In this document: positions 48,353-58,343 of the stretch, piece by piece
How the letters are laid out: every line of letters begins with the position of its first letter
How positions within the stretch are numbered: the stretch's first letter is position 1
Source of the DNA: Photobacterium kishitanii
GTDB lineage: Bacteria; Pseudomonadota; Gammaproteobacteria; Enterobacterales; Vibrionaceae
Assembly: GCF_003026355.1 (NCBI RefSeq)
Contig: NZ_PYON01000014.1
Coordinates: 1-64,000 of the forward strand
Length of the DNA stretch: 64,000 bases
Direction: 5' to 3'
The notes under the pieces: model-generated
Database searches by the model: none
Told to the model about the DNA's origin: nothing
What the model saw: only the letters and a program-made list of their open reading frames with translations
Program-made: the position numbers and the translations under genes

Positions 48353-48820
48353 CTATTTATGGTTCGAGTAGTTATCACCTTTCGCCATGCGATCATATAA
48401 AATCACATTTACAGCCGCGGCTAAATTCATACAGCCTTTAGTTGGTACGTAAATTGTTTCACGACAAAAATCAGTGATATCTTTTTTTAATGTACCGTCT
48501 TCAGGACCAAAAATATAAAAGGCACGTCGAGGGTGTTTATATTCTGGTAATGGTTTGGCATCATCAATTAAATCTACTGCAACGGGCACACAGCCGACAG
48601 GAATGATTGCTTTTAGATCTTCAACGCCAATTAAAGGAATATCAAGCGCCACATTTTTGGTATCTGTACAAAATTGCGCAGCATGATCATAACGAGTACC
48701 AGTATAAAAGACAGAGTTCACGCCATAACAGCCAGCTGCACGCATAACAGAGCCGACGTTTTCAGGTGTTTTGGGATTGAAAAGGCCTACGCAAGAGTAA
48801 CCCTGACTTTTTTTGCTCAT
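48353..48820 (-). CDS. SPOUT (TrmH/TrmL-like) RNA methyltransferase
   Basis: The 155-residue protein has the trefoil-knot SPOUT motifs: motif 1 NPKTPENVGSVMRAAGCYG, motif 2 AFYIFGPEDGTL and motif 3 CMNLAAAVNVILYDR. Its size and motif spacing match TrmL-like 2'-O-methyltransferases. The exact target base or RNA cannot be fixed from sequence. The ATG at 48820 has no strong ribosome site. It lies downstream of the SEC-C gene on the same strand, but that gene has its own terminator. Confidence 0.85.
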   Translation of the reverse strand: MSKKSQGYSCVGLFNPKTPENVGSVMRAAGCYGVNSVFYTGTRYDHAAQFCTDTKNVALDIPLIGVEDLKAIIPVGCVPVAVDLIDDAKPLPEYKHPRRAFYIFGPEDGTLKKDITDFCRETIYVPTKGCMNLAAAVNVILYDRMAKGDNYSNHK

Positions 48821-48901
48821 ATGGATATCTACTTTAGAAATTGAGGCGAGATTGTATACCTAGTAATAATATTTTTGCAGTAGGTATAGTGATTCGAGGG
48901 G

Positions 48902-48928
48902 AAAAACAGGAACTTCTGCTCCTGTTCT
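48902..48928 (-). terminator. Terminator of the SEC-C gene
   Basis: AACAGGA / TCCTGTT with an 8-base loop, followed by TTTTT on the minus strand, 13 bp after the stop. Confidence 0.75.
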
Positions 48929-48940
48929 TTATTAGTGAAA

Positions 48941-49276
48941 TTATTTACCGCAACATTTTTTGTATTTCTTACCGCTACCACATGAGCAAGGATCATTTCG
49001 ATTAGGTGTTTTATCAAATGTTGTCGTGGTTGGCTTATTTAATGTTGCAGTAAGTTCTGCAATGTCTTCTACAGCGTCAGTATCTACTGTGATGGTTGCA
49101 AAAAGCTGGTGTTCTGCAAGTTGCACTTCTAGTTCTTGTTGACGTTCTTCTGTGTTCACAATCAATGTGAGTGGGTTGGTTTCCGTGCCAAGCTTAGTTT
49201 CGCGCTTCGTGTTGTAGCCACAGCTGCTGTGTTTTGGCTTTTTTTCGATGCGACCTTTATAGAAAAATTTAGACAT
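48941..49276 (-). CDS. PBPRA1643-family SWIM/SEC-C metal-binding protein
   Basis: The 111-residue protein has an N-terminal SKFFYKGRIEKKPKHSSCGY block and ends with a complete SEC-C zinc motif, RNDPCSCGSGKKYKKCCGK (C-x-C...C-C). This architecture was first named from Photobacterium profundum and is common in marine gamma-proteobacteria. The middle is acidic. Function is unknown; SEC-C motifs bind zinc and often partner proteins. AGG lies 7 bases before the ATG. Confidence 0.9.
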   Translation of the reverse strand: MSKFFYKGRIEKKPKHSSCGYNTKRETKLGTETNPLTLIVNTEERQQELEVQLAEHQLFATITVDTDAVEDIAELTATLNKPTTTTFDKTPNRNDPCSCGSGKKYKKCCGK

Positions 49277-49337
49277 GGGATAACCTGTTTGCTATGAAAT
49301 ATTAGCGTGACCATTATTGAATGGATGCGCTTTATAA

Positions 49338-49362
49338 CGAAAAAACCACCAAAATTAGGTGG
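49338..49362 (-). terminator. Orphan minus-strand terminator
   Basis: CCACC...GGTGG on the minus strand followed by TTTTTT. No minus-strand gene lies upstream before 53 kb, so the transcript it ends is unknown. Confidence 0.55.
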
Positions 49363-49594
49363 CTGAAATTGCGGGCATAATAACCGCCATCGTGTAGCTT
49401 ATCAAGCGTTGAGCTAATGCTGCCGTATAAAAATAGCCACAGAATATGATTAAAAATATAGCAGACAGTGTTTGATTCTCTGGTTGTACTCAAGTAATCG
49501 ATTGCATTGGTCGAATTTTATCTTCACACTTAGACGGTTTTAATAGAACTTGGTAGAGTAATGGTTAGCTGCAAGAATCAATTATGTTGATGGA

Positions 49595-49621
49595 AAAACC
49601 TATCAAACTAATAGGTTTTTT
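49595..49621 (+). terminator. Orphan plus-strand terminator
   Basis: AAAACCTAT-N7-ATAGGTTTT followed by more T. The nearest plus-strand gene upstream ends at 48297, so it may end a short non-coding RNA. Confidence 0.65.
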
Positions 49622-49894
49622 CGTCTACCACTGTTGTCAATAATTGTTAACATACACAGCATAGAAAATAGCAAACAGCACTAAATTATCTGGTATGTTA
49701 ATATATTAGCGATAAATGCTACAGATTTGATGCGCTAATCGACTGAAATGATAATTAAGGTATAACAAAAATTTTCAATTTTTATCACGAAAAACAGATA
49801 ACAAATTTAAAATTACGGCATAATAATGCCCGTTATACCAAGCAATTGATTGCTGTACCAGATCGAATGATCTGTAAATAAATGGGAACATTAC

Positions 49895-51394
49895 ATGGTT
49901 AAACCAGAAAATAACGCAATTGTGATTTTTGGTGCGTCAGGCGATTTGACTCATCGAAAATTAATCCCTGCGTTCTATCACTTATACGCTAATGGTTTAT
50001 TGCCAGAAGATTTCGCAATTTTAGGTGTTAGTCGTACGGCATATAGCGATCAGGAGTTTCGTGACAAGCTTCGTTCTGCATTAGAAGAAAATGAAAAAAC
50101 AGATGCAGCGACATTGACGAAGTTTTGTCAGCACTTATATTATCAAGCCTTAAACACTTCTGATACTGAACAATATGCAGTATTAAAGCAGCGTTTAGAT
50201 ATATTTAAAGATACCCACCATACTCGTGGTAATGCAGTATTTTATCTTGCAACACCACCTAGCCTTTATGGTGTAATTCCAGAATGCCTTGCTGCTCATG
50301 GTCTTAATGATGAAGCTGACGGTTGGAAAAATCTGATTGTTGAAAAGCCATTTGGTTATGATCTTGAGTCTGCAATTGCTTTAGATAAACAAATTCATGC
50401 TTGCTTCCAAGAACATCAAATCTATCGTATTGACCACTACCTAGGTAAAGAAACGGTACAAAACTTATTAGTTTTCCGCTTTGCTAACGGCATGTTTGAG
50501 CCATTATGGAACCGTAACTTTATTGATTTCGTTGAAATCACTGCATCTGAATCATTGGGTGTTGAAGATCGCGGCGGCTATTACGATGGTGCTGGCGCTG
50601 TACGTGACATGTTCCAAAACCATTTACTACAAGTATTAGCAATGGTTGGTATGGAGTCACCAGCAGCAATTAATGCTGATTCTATTCGTGATGAAGTGGT
50701 TAAAGTGATGCAAAGCTTTAAACCTTTATCTGACGATGATTTACATAAAAACTTAGTCTTAGGTCAATATACTGAGTCTGATGTTCGTGGTAAACATCTT
50801 CCTGGGTATCGCCAAGAACACGGTGTTAATGACGAATCACGTACTGAAACGTACGTGGGCATGAAGATGTTTATCGAAAACTGGCGTTGGAACGGTGTAC
50901 CGTTCTATGTACGTACCGGTAAGCGATTGCCTACTCGTGTTACTGAAGTCGTTATTCATTTTAAGAAAACACCTCACCCAGTGTTTGCAGCTAAATCGGC
51001 TGAGAACAAGTTGATTATTCGTATTCAACCTGATGAAGGTATCTTGATGAGCTTTGGTTTGAAAAAGCCAGGTGCGGGGTTCGAGACTCAAGAAGTATCA
51101 ATGGATTTCCATTACGATAAACTTGAATCTATGAATATGCTAACTGCTTATGAGCGTTTATTATTAGATTGCATGAAACAAGATGCAACGTTATTTGCGC
51201 GTACTGATGCAGTGAAAGCATGTTGGAAATTCGTACAGCCAATTCTTGATCATAAAGAGCAACCAGAGCACCTATTTGGTTATGCTGCTGGCACTTGGGG
51301 ACCTAAAGAAGCGGATGAGCTATTAACTAATGATGGCCGTCAATGGCGCTTCCCATGTAAAAACTTAGCCAATACGGATTATTGTGAGTTATAA
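49895..51394 (+). CDS. zwf: Glucose-6-phosphate 1-dehydrogenase
   Basis: Zwf oxidises glucose-6-phosphate to 6-phosphogluconolactone with NADP+, the entry step of the oxidative pentose phosphate pathway. The 499-residue protein has the nucleotide motif [13 protein letters not shown], the active-site signature [15 protein letters not shown] with its catalytic His/Lys, and the family block [15 protein letters not shown] precedes the ATG. It is the first gene of zwf-pgl-gnd; pgl starts 2 bp after its stop. Confidence 0.97.
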   Translation: MVKPENNAIVIFGASGDLTHRKLIPAFYHLYANGLLPEDFAILGVSRTAYSDQEFRDKLRSALEENEKTDAATLTKFCQHLYYQALNTSDTEQYAVLKQRLDIFKDTHHTRGNAVFYLATPPSLYGVIPECLAAHGLNDEADGWKNLIVEKPFGYDLESAIALDKQIHACFQEHQIYRIDHYLGKETVQNLLVFRFANGMFEPLWNRNFIDFVEITASESLGVEDRGGYYDGAGAVRDMFQNHLLQVLAMVGMESPAAINADSIRDEVVKVMQSFKPLSDDDLHKNLVLGQYTESDVRGKHLPGYRQEHGVNDESRTETYVGMKMFIENWRWNGVPFYVRTGKRLPTRVTEVVIHFKKTPHPVFAAKSAENKLIIRIQPDEGILMSFGLKKPGAGFETQEVSMDFHYDKLESMNMLTAYERLLLDCMKQDATLFARTDAVKACWKFVQPILDHKEQPEHLFGYAAGTWGPKEADELLTNDGRQWRFPCKNLANTDYCEL

Positions 51395-51396
51395 GC

Positions 51397-52122
51397 ATGA
51401 TTAATTATAAAGTGTTTGATACCCCTCAGGATGTGGTCGTTTCTCTAGCTGAAACCATGCGAGCGATGAGCCTACAAGCTCAAGCTGTCCACATTTCATT
51501 GTCAGGAGGGAGTACGCCTAAATTATTGTTTAAAGCATTGGCGCAAGCCCCTTTTGCTAACAGTATTCAATGGAATAACCTTCACTTCTGGTGGGGTGAT
51601 GAGCGATGTGTAGCACCGACTGATGCTGAAAGTAATTTCGGTGAAGCGAATGAGTTACTATTCAAGCATGTTGCGATTCCCGCTGCGAATATTCATCGTA
51701 TTCGTGGTGAAGTAGAACCTGTTGCTGAATGTGCCCGTTTTGCTGCAGAAATGGATGCAGTGATTCCACACAAGCATGGTTTGCCTGCGTTTGATTGGAT
51801 TTTATTAGGTATGGGTGGCGATGGTCACACTGCTTCTTTATTTCCGAATCAAACCAACTTTGATGATCCTGCATTAGCAGTGATAGCGACTCAACCACAA
51901 AGCGGTCAACAGCGCATTTCAAAAACAGCACGTTTACTTGAAAATGCTGATCGTATTACCTATTTGGTATTGGGTGAAGGTAAGGCTGAAGTCTTACATG
52001 AAATAAATAGTACACCGGCGGAAGAGTTAGCTTATCCGGCGGCAAAAATTAAAGCCTCTCATGGCGAAACAGAATGGTATTTAGATGCAGCAGCAGCAAA
52101 ACTGCTTGCACAAGGAGAATAA
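51397..52122 (+). CDS. pgl: 6-phosphogluconolactonase
   Basis: This DevB-type lactonase hydrolyses 6-phosphogluconolactone to 6-phosphogluconate. The 241-residue protein shows HISLSGGSTPKLLFKAL, FWWGDERCVAP and LLGMGGDGHTASLFP, the sugar-phosphate isomerase-like active-site blocks. It begins 2 bp after zwf and ends 1 bp before gnd, so all three steps are co-expressed. Its own ribosome site is weak, which suggests coupling to zwf translation. Confidence 0.96.
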   Translation: MINYKVFDTPQDVVVSLAETMRAMSLQAQAVHISLSGGSTPKLLFKALAQAPFANSIQWNNLHFWWGDERCVAPTDAESNFGEANELLFKHVAIPAANIHRIRGEVEPVAECARFAAEMDAVIPHKHGLPAFDWILLGMGGDGHTASLFPNQTNFDDPALAVIATQPQSGQQRISKTARLLENADRITYLVLGEGKAEVLHEINSTPAEELAYPAAKIKASHGETEWYLDAAAAKLLAQGE

Positions 52123-52123
52123 T

Positions 52124-53572
52124 ATGAAAGGCGATATCGGTGTAATTGGTTTAGCAGTTATGGGTCAAAACTTGATCCTTAATATGAATGACCATGGCTT
52201 TAAAGTTGTTGCGTTTAACCGTACTGTTTCTAAAGTAGAAGAGTTCTTAGAAGGACCAGCAAAGGGTACTAATATTATCGGTGCAACATCACTAGAAGAT
52301 TTAGTATCTAAGTTAGAAGCACCACGTAAAATCATGTTAATGGTCCGTGCTGGTGATGTTGTTGATGCATTTATCGATCAACTTGTACCACTATTAGATA
52401 AAGGTGACATCATCATTGATGGTGGTAACTCAAACTATCCTGATACTAACCGTCGTGTTGCTGAGCTTGAAGCTAAAGGTTTATTATACGTAGGTTCTGG
52501 CGTTTCTGGTGGTGAAGAAGGTGCGCGTTTTGGTCCATCTATCATGCCTGGTGGCTCTGAAGCAGCATGGCCTGCAATCAAACCTATCTTCCAAGCGATC
52601 TCAGCTAAAACAGCTGCTGGTGAGCCTTGTTGTGATTGGGTAGGTAAAGATGGTGCTGGTCACTTTGTTAAAATGGTTCACAATGGCATCGAATATGGTG
52701 ACATGCAGTTAATCAGCGAAGCATACCACTTTATGAAATCAGGCTTAGCGCTGTCTCATGATGAGATGCAAGCGATTTTCCAAGAGTGGAATAATACTGA
52801 ACTAGATAGCTACTTAGTTGAAATTACAGCTGATATCCTTGGCTATAAAGATGAAGATGGTCAACCATTAGTTGAGAAAATCCTTGATACTGCTGGCCAA
52901 AAAGGCACAGGTAAGTGGACAGGTATTAATGCTCTTGATTTAGGTATTCCACTAACACTGATCACTGAAGCAGTATTCGCACGTTGCGTATCTTCAATGA
53001 AAGATCAACGCGTAGAAGCTGAAAGCTTATTTGGTAAAACAATCGCTAAGATTGATGGTGATAAGAAAGAGTGGGTTGATGCATTACGTCAAGCGCTACT
53101 TGCTTCTAAGATCATCTCTTATGCACAAGGCTTTATGTTAATTCGCGAAGCTTCAGAAGAATTTAACTGGGATCTTAACTACGGCAACGTGGCGCTAATG
53201 TGGCGTGGTGGTTGTATTATTCGTAGTGCATTCCTTGGTAATATCCGTGATGCATATGAGGCGAACCCAGAAATTAAATTCCTTGGTTCAGATACATACT
53301 TCAAAGATATTCTGCTAAGCAGCATGCCAGCATGGCGTAAAGTTGCATCAAAAGCGATGGAAATTGGTTTACCAATGCCAACAATGACGTCTGCATTAAC
53401 CTTCCTAGATGGTTACACCACTGCAAACCTACCAGCGAACATGATCCAAGCGCAACGTGACTACTTCGGTGCTCACACTTATGAGCGTATTGATCAGCCT
53501 CGTGGACAGTTCTTCCATACTAATTGGACTGGTACTGGTGGTGACACAGCTTCTACCACTTACGATGTTTAA
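52124..53572 (+). CDS. gnd: 6-phosphogluconate dehydrogenase, decarboxylating
   Basis: Gnd converts 6-phosphogluconate to ribulose-5-phosphate and CO2 with NADP+. The 482-residue protein has the N-terminal GxGxxG-like block IGVIGLAVMGQNLILNM, IIDGGNSNYPDT, the catalytic region GAGHFVKMVHNGIEYGDMQ and the C-terminal block AQRDYFGAHTYERID. I start at the ATG at 52124, right after AAGGAG; the frame from 52085 overlaps pgl and is rejected. It is last in the operon, and a terminator follows. Confidence 0.97.
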   Translation: MKGDIGVIGLAVMGQNLILNMNDHGFKVVAFNRTVSKVEEFLEGPAKGTNIIGATSLEDLVSKLEAPRKIMLMVRAGDVVDAFIDQLVPLLDKGDIIIDGGNSNYPDTNRRVAELEAKGLLYVGSGVSGGEEGARFGPSIMPGGSEAAWPAIKPIFQAISAKTAAGEPCCDWVGKDGAGHFVKMVHNGIEYGDMQLISEAYHFMKSGLALSHDEMQAIFQEWNNTELDSYLVEITADILGYKDEDGQPLVEKILDTAGQKGTGKWTGINALDLGIPLTLITEAVFARCVSSMKDQRVEAESLFGKTIAKIDGDKKEWVDALRQALLASKIISYAQGFMLIREASEEFNWDLNYGNVALMWRGGCIIRSAFLGNIRDAYEANPEIKFLGSDTYFKDILLSSMPAWRKVASKAMEIGLPMPTMTSALTFLDGYTTANLPANMIQAQRDYFGAHTYERIDQPRGQFFHTNWTGTGGDTASTTYDV

Positions 53573-53594
53573 TATGTAAGTTGTAAATATTACT

Positions 53595-53621
53595 AAGCCA
53601 CCGTCTTTGGTGGCTTTTTTT
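53595..53621 (+). terminator. Terminator of zwf-pgl-gnd
   Basis: AAGCCACC-N6-GGTGGCTT followed by a T-run, 22 bp after gnd. The minus-strand gene at 53637 also ends here. Confidence 0.9.
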
Positions 53622-53636
53622 ATGGTTCATTTAAAT

Positions 53637-53933
53637 TTAACTCGCCATGCGTTGGCAATATAGTAACGCACGTAATTCCATATTTTCTGCTTCTAATGCC
53701 ACAATCTGTTTGTGAGCTGCTGTGCGCATATCTTCATTTGCTGTACGTGTTTTTTCAAAAATATCACTAAGCGCACTAAATAATTCCTCACCTGCGAGCA
53801 GCATTTCTTGGCCACTGATTTCCACGTTGTAAGAACGTAATAAATCGCGAGCATAAGTCGTTAAATCACCTTTTGCTCGACCTATTTGTGTATCAATTAA
53901 TGGGCAAGTGTAAGGGTAGGCGAAGCCTGACAT
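53637..53933 (-). CDS. Small helical protein, function unknown
   Basis: The 98-residue product starts MSGFAYPYTCPLIDTQIGRAK. The second half is a long amphipathic helix or coiled coil (ALSDIFEKTRTANEDMR to IVALEAENMELRALLYC). There is no export signal. The ATG at 53933 has AAAGG 8-9 bases upstream, so the TTG at 53954 is rejected. It converges on gnd. The family is not recognised; a small coiled-coil partner protein is possible. Confidence 0.6.
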   Translation of the reverse strand: MSGFAYPYTCPLIDTQIGRAKGDLTTYARDLLRSYNVEISGQEMLLAGEELFSALSDIFEKTRTANEDMRTAAHKQIVALEAENMELRALLYCQRMAS

Positions 53934-54162
53934 ATAATGTACCTTTAAAGTCAAATATCCATAATCATATAATTGTTATAAACCTCCGTGCCTATAAGTT
54001 AATTTTCGCTTATACGCTTAATTTGATCAATATGTACACAATAAGTTTGACAAAAAACAAACAAATGTCGTTATTTATAATCTTATGGCTGTAGCAAAAG
54101 ATAGTATTGCGGGACATGGGTTGATCATTTATTGGGGGAGTGGGAACATTCTATTTTTTAAT

Positions 54163-54198
54163 AAAATAAAGCGTACGTATACATACTTACGCTTTATA
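54163..54198 (-). terminator. Terminator of the DJ-1/PfpI gene
   Basis: TAAAGCGTA / TACGCTTTA with an inner GTAT/ATAC stem, followed by T-rich sequence on the minus strand, 17 bp after the stop. Confidence 0.75.
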
Positions 54199-54212
54199 AA
54201 ATATGTTAGAGA

Positions 54213-55031
54213 TTAAATTTTCAATGATATGCGATTACGTTCAAAAAGATCTTTAGCTATATGATGTACTTTTTGTTGAATCTGATTTTTTAATTTAGGG
54301 GGAGCAGTATTATGATTACCAGTGTTAAATGGTGGCTGAGGGTCATATTCTAAGAGTAATTCAAGTGCTTGAGCTGTGCTCGCATTTGAAATTTCAGCAA
54401 TTAATGCTAAAGAAAAATCAAGTCCAGCAGTTATTCCTCCACCACTAATACGGTTTCTATCCTTGACTACTCTTTGATTTATATAAGTAACATTAGGGTA
54501 GTATTTTAATATGTCAGAATAAGCCCAATGGATTGTCGTACTAAAGTTATCCAATAGCCCTGCCTCTGCAAGTATAAGTGCACCTGTACAGACTGATGTA
54601 ATATATTTTGCTTGATTACCGACTTCTTTAATATAGTTAATAACTTCAATATCGTTTAGTTGCTCTAATGGATTTGCGCTGCCAGGCACGATAAGAACGT
54701 CGATATTGGGGCAATTAGAAAAACTATAATTAGGTACTAAATTTACATTAGCATCCGATGGTAGCAGTTGCTGTGTCTTTGCAAATGTAAACACATTGAA
54801 TTGTTTACTTATTGCTAATGCTTGTAATGGTGCATATGCATCTAACATCGTCATATGAGGATAAATAAAAATACCAATATTGAGTTTCTTAGGATCTATT
54901 TCTGGGAATATGGCATTAGTTATTGTTTTTTCAGCATTTATAGCTGTTGATGTTAATCCTAAAATACCTGTTGCAGACGATGCTAGTGGTATTTTTTCTA
55001 ATAGTGTGCGGCGTTGGTGATAATAACTCAT
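54213..55031 (-). CDS. DJ-1/PfpI-family protein with Tat-like signal
   Basis: The 272-residue protein has an N-terminal YHQRRTLLEKIPLASS stretch that resembles a twin-arginine signal followed by a hydrophobic segment. A DJ-1/PfpI domain of the isonitrile-hydratase/AraC-ligand branch follows (about 48-240). The nucleophile elbow TSVCTGALILAEAGLLD carries Cys148. Asp64 (TMLDAYAPL) and the block GGGITAGLDFSLALI are also in place. Tat export of such an enzyme would be unusual but fits the arginine pair. A TetR-like gene is divergent, with a strong palindrome between. The substrate is unknown. Confidence 0.8.
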   Translation of the reverse strand: MSYYHQRRTLLEKIPLASSATGILGLTSTAINAEKTITNAIFPEIDPKKLNIGIFIYPHMTMLDAYAPLQALAISKQFNVFTFAKTQQLLPSDANVNLVPNYSFSNCPNIDVLIVPGSANPLEQLNDIEVINYIKEVGNQAKYITSVCTGALILAEAGLLDNFSTTIHWAYSDILKYYPNVTYINQRVVKDRNRISGGGITAGLDFSLALIAEISNASTAQALELLLEYDPQPPFNTGNHNTAPPKLKNQIQQKVHHIAKDLFERNRISLKI

Positions 55032-55108
55032 ACTTAACCTTTATCATTTATATATTGATGGTTAAGTGTACTTATTTGTTATTAATAACCAGAGAAACGT
55101 TTAGCCAG

Positions 55109-55130
55109 TTTTGTTTCAAATGAGACAAAA
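55109..55130. promoter_or_regulatory. Candidate operator between the DJ-1 and TetR-like genes
   Basis: TTTTGTTTCA-AA-TGAGACAAAA is a 22-bp palindrome with one symmetric mismatch, centred about 88 bp before the DJ-1 gene and 106 bp before the regulator gene. A partial second half (TTGTCCCA) follows at about 55140. Its size fits a TetR dimer. Confidence 0.6.
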
Positions 55131-55225
55131 ACCTTAAATTGTCCCATTATTAGATTTAGTTATTGTATTCGTTGTTACTTTATTTATAGCATTGGAAATT
55201 GGTTTACAGATGGATTAATAAATTA

Positions 55226-55792
55226 ATGGCGAAAAATCGTAGTCGAAGACGCATATTATCAGCATTTAGAGAGTTATTAGTTAGTTATAATTACGGTGAG
55301 ATTTTAGTAACGGCGATTATTGATAAAGCAGAAGTAAGCAAATCAACATTTTATAGGTACTATAGTTGTAAGCTAGATGTGTTTGTTGAAATGCATAGTG
55401 ATATTTTTGATCGCCTTTTAGTGGGTTTAGTCACCGAAGATGATTGGTTAAGTCAAAATCCTCATCATTCAATAATATCTATGTCTATGTTAGCGATTCA
55501 GAGAACAGGAGGGCGACGCTCATTAGCTGCGCAATTCGGTGATGAGTGGTCAAATGCTGTAAGACTATTAAAAATAAGCTTAGCGGGTAAAATTAAAGGT
55601 AAAATTAATACTGCCTTTAGCGAAGACCATTGGCATATTTCATTAGATGTTTTATCTCATTCGTTATCTGTTCTGTATATAGAATATTTAATTCAATTGA
55701 TAAATACCCCGAGCCTTGATGTGGCAAAGAAAAATGCTTATGCCTTACAAGCGTTTAGTTGTGCGTTAATTAAAACTGCGCTGCAGCGTTAA
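55226..55792 (+). CDS. TetR-like transcriptional regulator
   Basis: The 188-residue protein has a basic N-terminus (AKNRSRRRILSAFREL) and a TetR-type helix-turn-helix (ILVTAIIDKAEVSKSTFYRYY) ending in the usual F-Y-x-Y block. A helical ligand domain follows. It is divergent from the DJ-1/PfpI gene and probably represses that gene and itself through the palindrome at 55109. I use the ATG at 55226; the TTG at 55199 would add nine residues. No strong ribosome site is seen for either. Confidence 0.8.
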   Translation: MAKNRSRRRILSAFRELLVSYNYGEILVTAIIDKAEVSKSTFYRYYSCKLDVFVEMHSDIFDRLLVGLVTEDDWLSQNPHHSIISMSMLAIQRTGGRRSLAAQFGDEWSNAVRLLKISLAGKIKGKINTAFSEDHWHISLDVLSHSLSVLYIEYLIQLINTPSLDVAKKNAYALQAFSCALIKTALQR

Positions 55793-55805
55793 TTATTAGT
55801 AAAAT

Positions 55806-55833
55806 AAGCCCCAACAGAATGTTAGGGCTTGAT
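55806..55833. terminator. Terminator shared by the TetR-like gene and torA
   Basis: AAGCCC-C-AACA / TGTT-A-GGGCTT forms an 11-bp stem with one mismatch between two convergent genes. The T-run is modest on both sides. Confidence 0.65.
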
Positions 55834-55854
55834 ATAACTAAACAGGATTAATAT

Positions 55855-58323
55855 TTAGTATTCTTCAATCGGTCCACCAAATGCTGTCACTGGTGGTAAC
55901 TCGCCTTTGAATTTCTCAATGCTAACCAAGCAAGTTTGGGCGCTGGTTGCTTGTGCTAATTCAGAGGTTGGAATATCCATCGTTAATGTGTTTGGATCGC
56001 CATAAGTATCAATCGAACCAACCTTTTCATTTAATGGACCATACCAAGCGCCTTCTTCGATTCGTACCACGCCTTGTGGGTAACTATCTGTCAGTACGGC
56101 ACCCGCAAGCAATTGGCCACGATCGTTAAACACGCGTACAACATCACCGTCTTTGATGCCTTTTGTAGCAGCATCTTTAGGGTTTATGTATACCGGCTCA
56201 CGGCCTTGAACAGTATAAGTTGCGCGGAATTCATCTGATTCACACATTTGTGAGTGCAAACGTTTGTCAGGGTGACAAGATTGCATCCAGAATGGGTGTT
56301 TATCAGAACCTGGGCCACCATGAGAACGTTCTGTCTTTTCAAACCACATTGGGTGGCCTTGACAGTGTTCATATCCATAACGCGCAATTTTACGGCTTGA
56401 TATTTCAATGAAACCAGAAGGGGTGCCAAGTGCATTGATTTCAGGATCTTGACGGAAATCAGCATGACGAACCCAAGGTTTACCTGTACCAAAATCTAAA
56501 AAGCCTTGTTGCCAGAATACGTCAAACTCAGGCATATCGAATTTGCCAGCATTCGCTTTACGACAATCGTTATATAGTGATTGTACCCACTGCATTTCAT
56601 CCATATCGCGGGTGTATTCTTTATTTTTACCAAAACGACGTGATAATTCAGTGAAAATATCAAAGTCAGTTTTTGATTGGTATAACGGATCAACTAATTT
56701 TTGCATCGCGATTAAACCACGACCACTGTATGAACCCATTACATCAATATCATTTCGTTCAAATTGAGTACATGCTGGTAGTACGATATCAGAGAAACGA
56801 CAGGTAGCAGTCCATGCAAAATCAATGGTGATCACTGTTTGCAATTTTTGGAATGCTTGTTTCATACGGTTACGATCTTGGTGATGATGCCAAGGGTTGT
56901 TACCACTGATTACCATCATTTTGTAGTCAGGTAAAATGACTTTAGAACCGTTGTACTTAATTTCTTTACCTGGTTCTAAAATACAGTCAACAAAGCGTGC
57001 TACAGGGATAGTACGGCTATAACCGTTAAAATCATTGTTATCCCACTTCGGTTTTTGACCTTCATCAACGTTACGTGGGAAACCACCTGGTGCAGCAAAC
57101 CCTGTTGAAGGAACGCCGATACCAGAATAGTGGTGACCGTAAGAGATACCACCACCAGGTAAGCCAATTTGGCCAACCATGGCTGCAATAACTGCTCCCA
57201 TCCAGTAAGGTTGTTCACCATGTTCTTGACGTTGAATACACCAACCAAACAGAATTTGAGTACGCTCTTTAACCAGCATACGGGCAAATTCACGGATTTG
57301 ATCTGCAGGCACGCCACAAATTTCAGCTGCCCATTCTGGGGTTTTCTCTACTTTATCTTTGGTTTCGCCTTTTACGTAACCAATAAATTCATCAAAGCCC
57401 AAGCAATACATCTTGATGAATTCTTTATCATAAAGATTCTCAGTGTAAAGCGTGTGTGCCACACCCAACATAAACGGCACGTCGGTTTGTGGATGAATGT
57501 AAAGATGAGTGTTTTCTAAGTAACGTTGAGTCTTGTTTTTAACGGGATCAACCGAAATAACATTAATTTCACCTTTAGCTACTTTTTCTTTTAGTTGTGC
57601 AAGGTAAGGGTAGGATTCGTGGGTTTCACAGTTCCAACCAACTTGTAAGTTTTTAACGGGATCGTTAGCCCATAAAATAATGTTCTTACTGTTGTCTAAA
57701 ATTTCAGACCATGATGTACCTTGAGCATACACTTCTGTCGAACCAAGCACATAAGGCATGATGGTTTGACCTGCACCTGTGGAATAGTCGCCAACTTTGG
57801 TGATGTAGTTACCATGCATACCTACAGCACGTTGCATGTGGCTAGTACAGCTATGGAATTGACCCGTTTGACGCCAGCCAGTTTGACCTGCGTGTAATGC
57901 CCATGGACCGTAGTCTTTTTGAATACGCTCAAGTTCACGGTAGAACAGATCTAATGCTTCATCCCATGTCACACGCACAAAGCGATTATTACCACGAGTT
58001 TCGCCACTAAACTTATGCTTTTTGAGCCAGTCTAGGCGTACCATTGGGTAACGAACGCGTGATGGGTTATAGATAATACCTTTAATGCCTTTTAGCATTT
58101 CAGTTGGGTTTTTATCTATTTCAATGGCTTCAATTTGTTGCACTTTTCCGGCATAGATCTGAGCGCGGAAAGCACCCCAGTGAGAACCAGAATAACGCCA
58201 AGTACCTTGACCAATCTCATCGCTAGCAAATACTTTTGCAGAGGCGAGTAGACTTGGACCAATCACAGTAGCCGCACTTGTTGTTGCAATGCCTTTTAGA
58301 AAACAGCGTCTTGATACAGACAT
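55855..58323 (-). CDS. torA: Trimethylamine-N-oxide reductase, molybdenum subunit
   Basis: TorA is the periplasmic molybdopterin enzyme that reduces TMAO to trimethylamine as a terminal electron acceptor. The 822-residue precursor starts with a Tat signal (SRRCFLKG). The Mo-ligand serine lies in GDYSTGAGQ (Ser181), and TorA blocks such as [34 protein letters not shown] and [18 protein letters not shown] run throughout. It matches E. coli TorA closely in order and length. The gene is last in torE-torC-torA; 20 bp separate it from torC. The dedicated chaperone TorD and the TorSTR regulators are not in the window. Confidence 0.96.
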   Translation of the reverse strand: MSVSRRCFLKGIATTSAATVIGPSLLASAKVFASDEIGQGTWRYSGSHWGAFRAQIYAGKVQQIEAIEIDKNPTEMLKGIKGIIYNPSRVRYPMVRLDWLKKHKFSGETRGNNRFVRVTWDEALDLFYRELERIQKDYGPWALHAGQTGWRQTGQFHSCTSHMQRAVGMHGNYITKVGDYSTGAGQTIMPYVLGSTEVYAQGTSWSEILDNSKNIILWANDPVKNLQVGWNCETHESYPYLAQLKEKVAKGEINVISVDPVKNKTQRYLENTHLYIHPQTDVPFMLGVAHTLYTENLYDKEFIKMYCLGFDEFIGYVKGETKDKVEKTPEWAAEICGVPADQIREFARMLVKERTQILFGWCIQRQEHGEQPYWMGAVIAAMVGQIGLPGGGISYGHHYSGIGVPSTGFAAPGGFPRNVDEGQKPKWDNNDFNGYSRTIPVARFVDCILEPGKEIKYNGSKVILPDYKMMVISGNNPWHHHQDRNRMKQAFQKLQTVITIDFAWTATCRFSDIVLPACTQFERNDIDVMGSYSGRGLIAMQKLVDPLYQSKTDFDIFTELSRRFGKNKEYTRDMDEMQWVQSLYNDCRKANAGKFDMPEFDVFWQQGFLDFGTGKPWVRHADFRQDPEINALGTPSGFIEISSRKIARYGYEHCQGHPMWFEKTERSHGGPGSDKHPFWMQSCHPDKRLHSQMCESDEFRATYTVQGREPVYINPKDAATKGIKDGDVVRVFNDRGQLLAGAVLTDSYPQGVVRIEEGAWYGPLNEKVGSIDTYGDPNTLTMDIPTSELAQATSAQTCLVSIEKFKGELPPVTAFGGPIEEY

Positions 58324-58343
58324 AGTATTTACTCCATCAATGC

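Larger units (their letters stand above)
49277..49894. other. Long intergenic gap with two outward-facing orphan terminators
   Basis: No ORF is supported in these 618 bp. A minus-strand hairpin (49340-49362) and a plus-strand hairpin (49595-49621) each end in a T-run and point away from the middle, although no annotated gene lies between them. The right part (49640-49894) is AT-rich and should hold the zwf promoter. Confidence 0.5.

Noticed and set aside
53873-54094. 73-codon plus-strand frame opposite the gene at 53637
   Set aside because: No ribosome site; composition is that of AT-rich non-coding DNA and it overlaps a better-supported gene.
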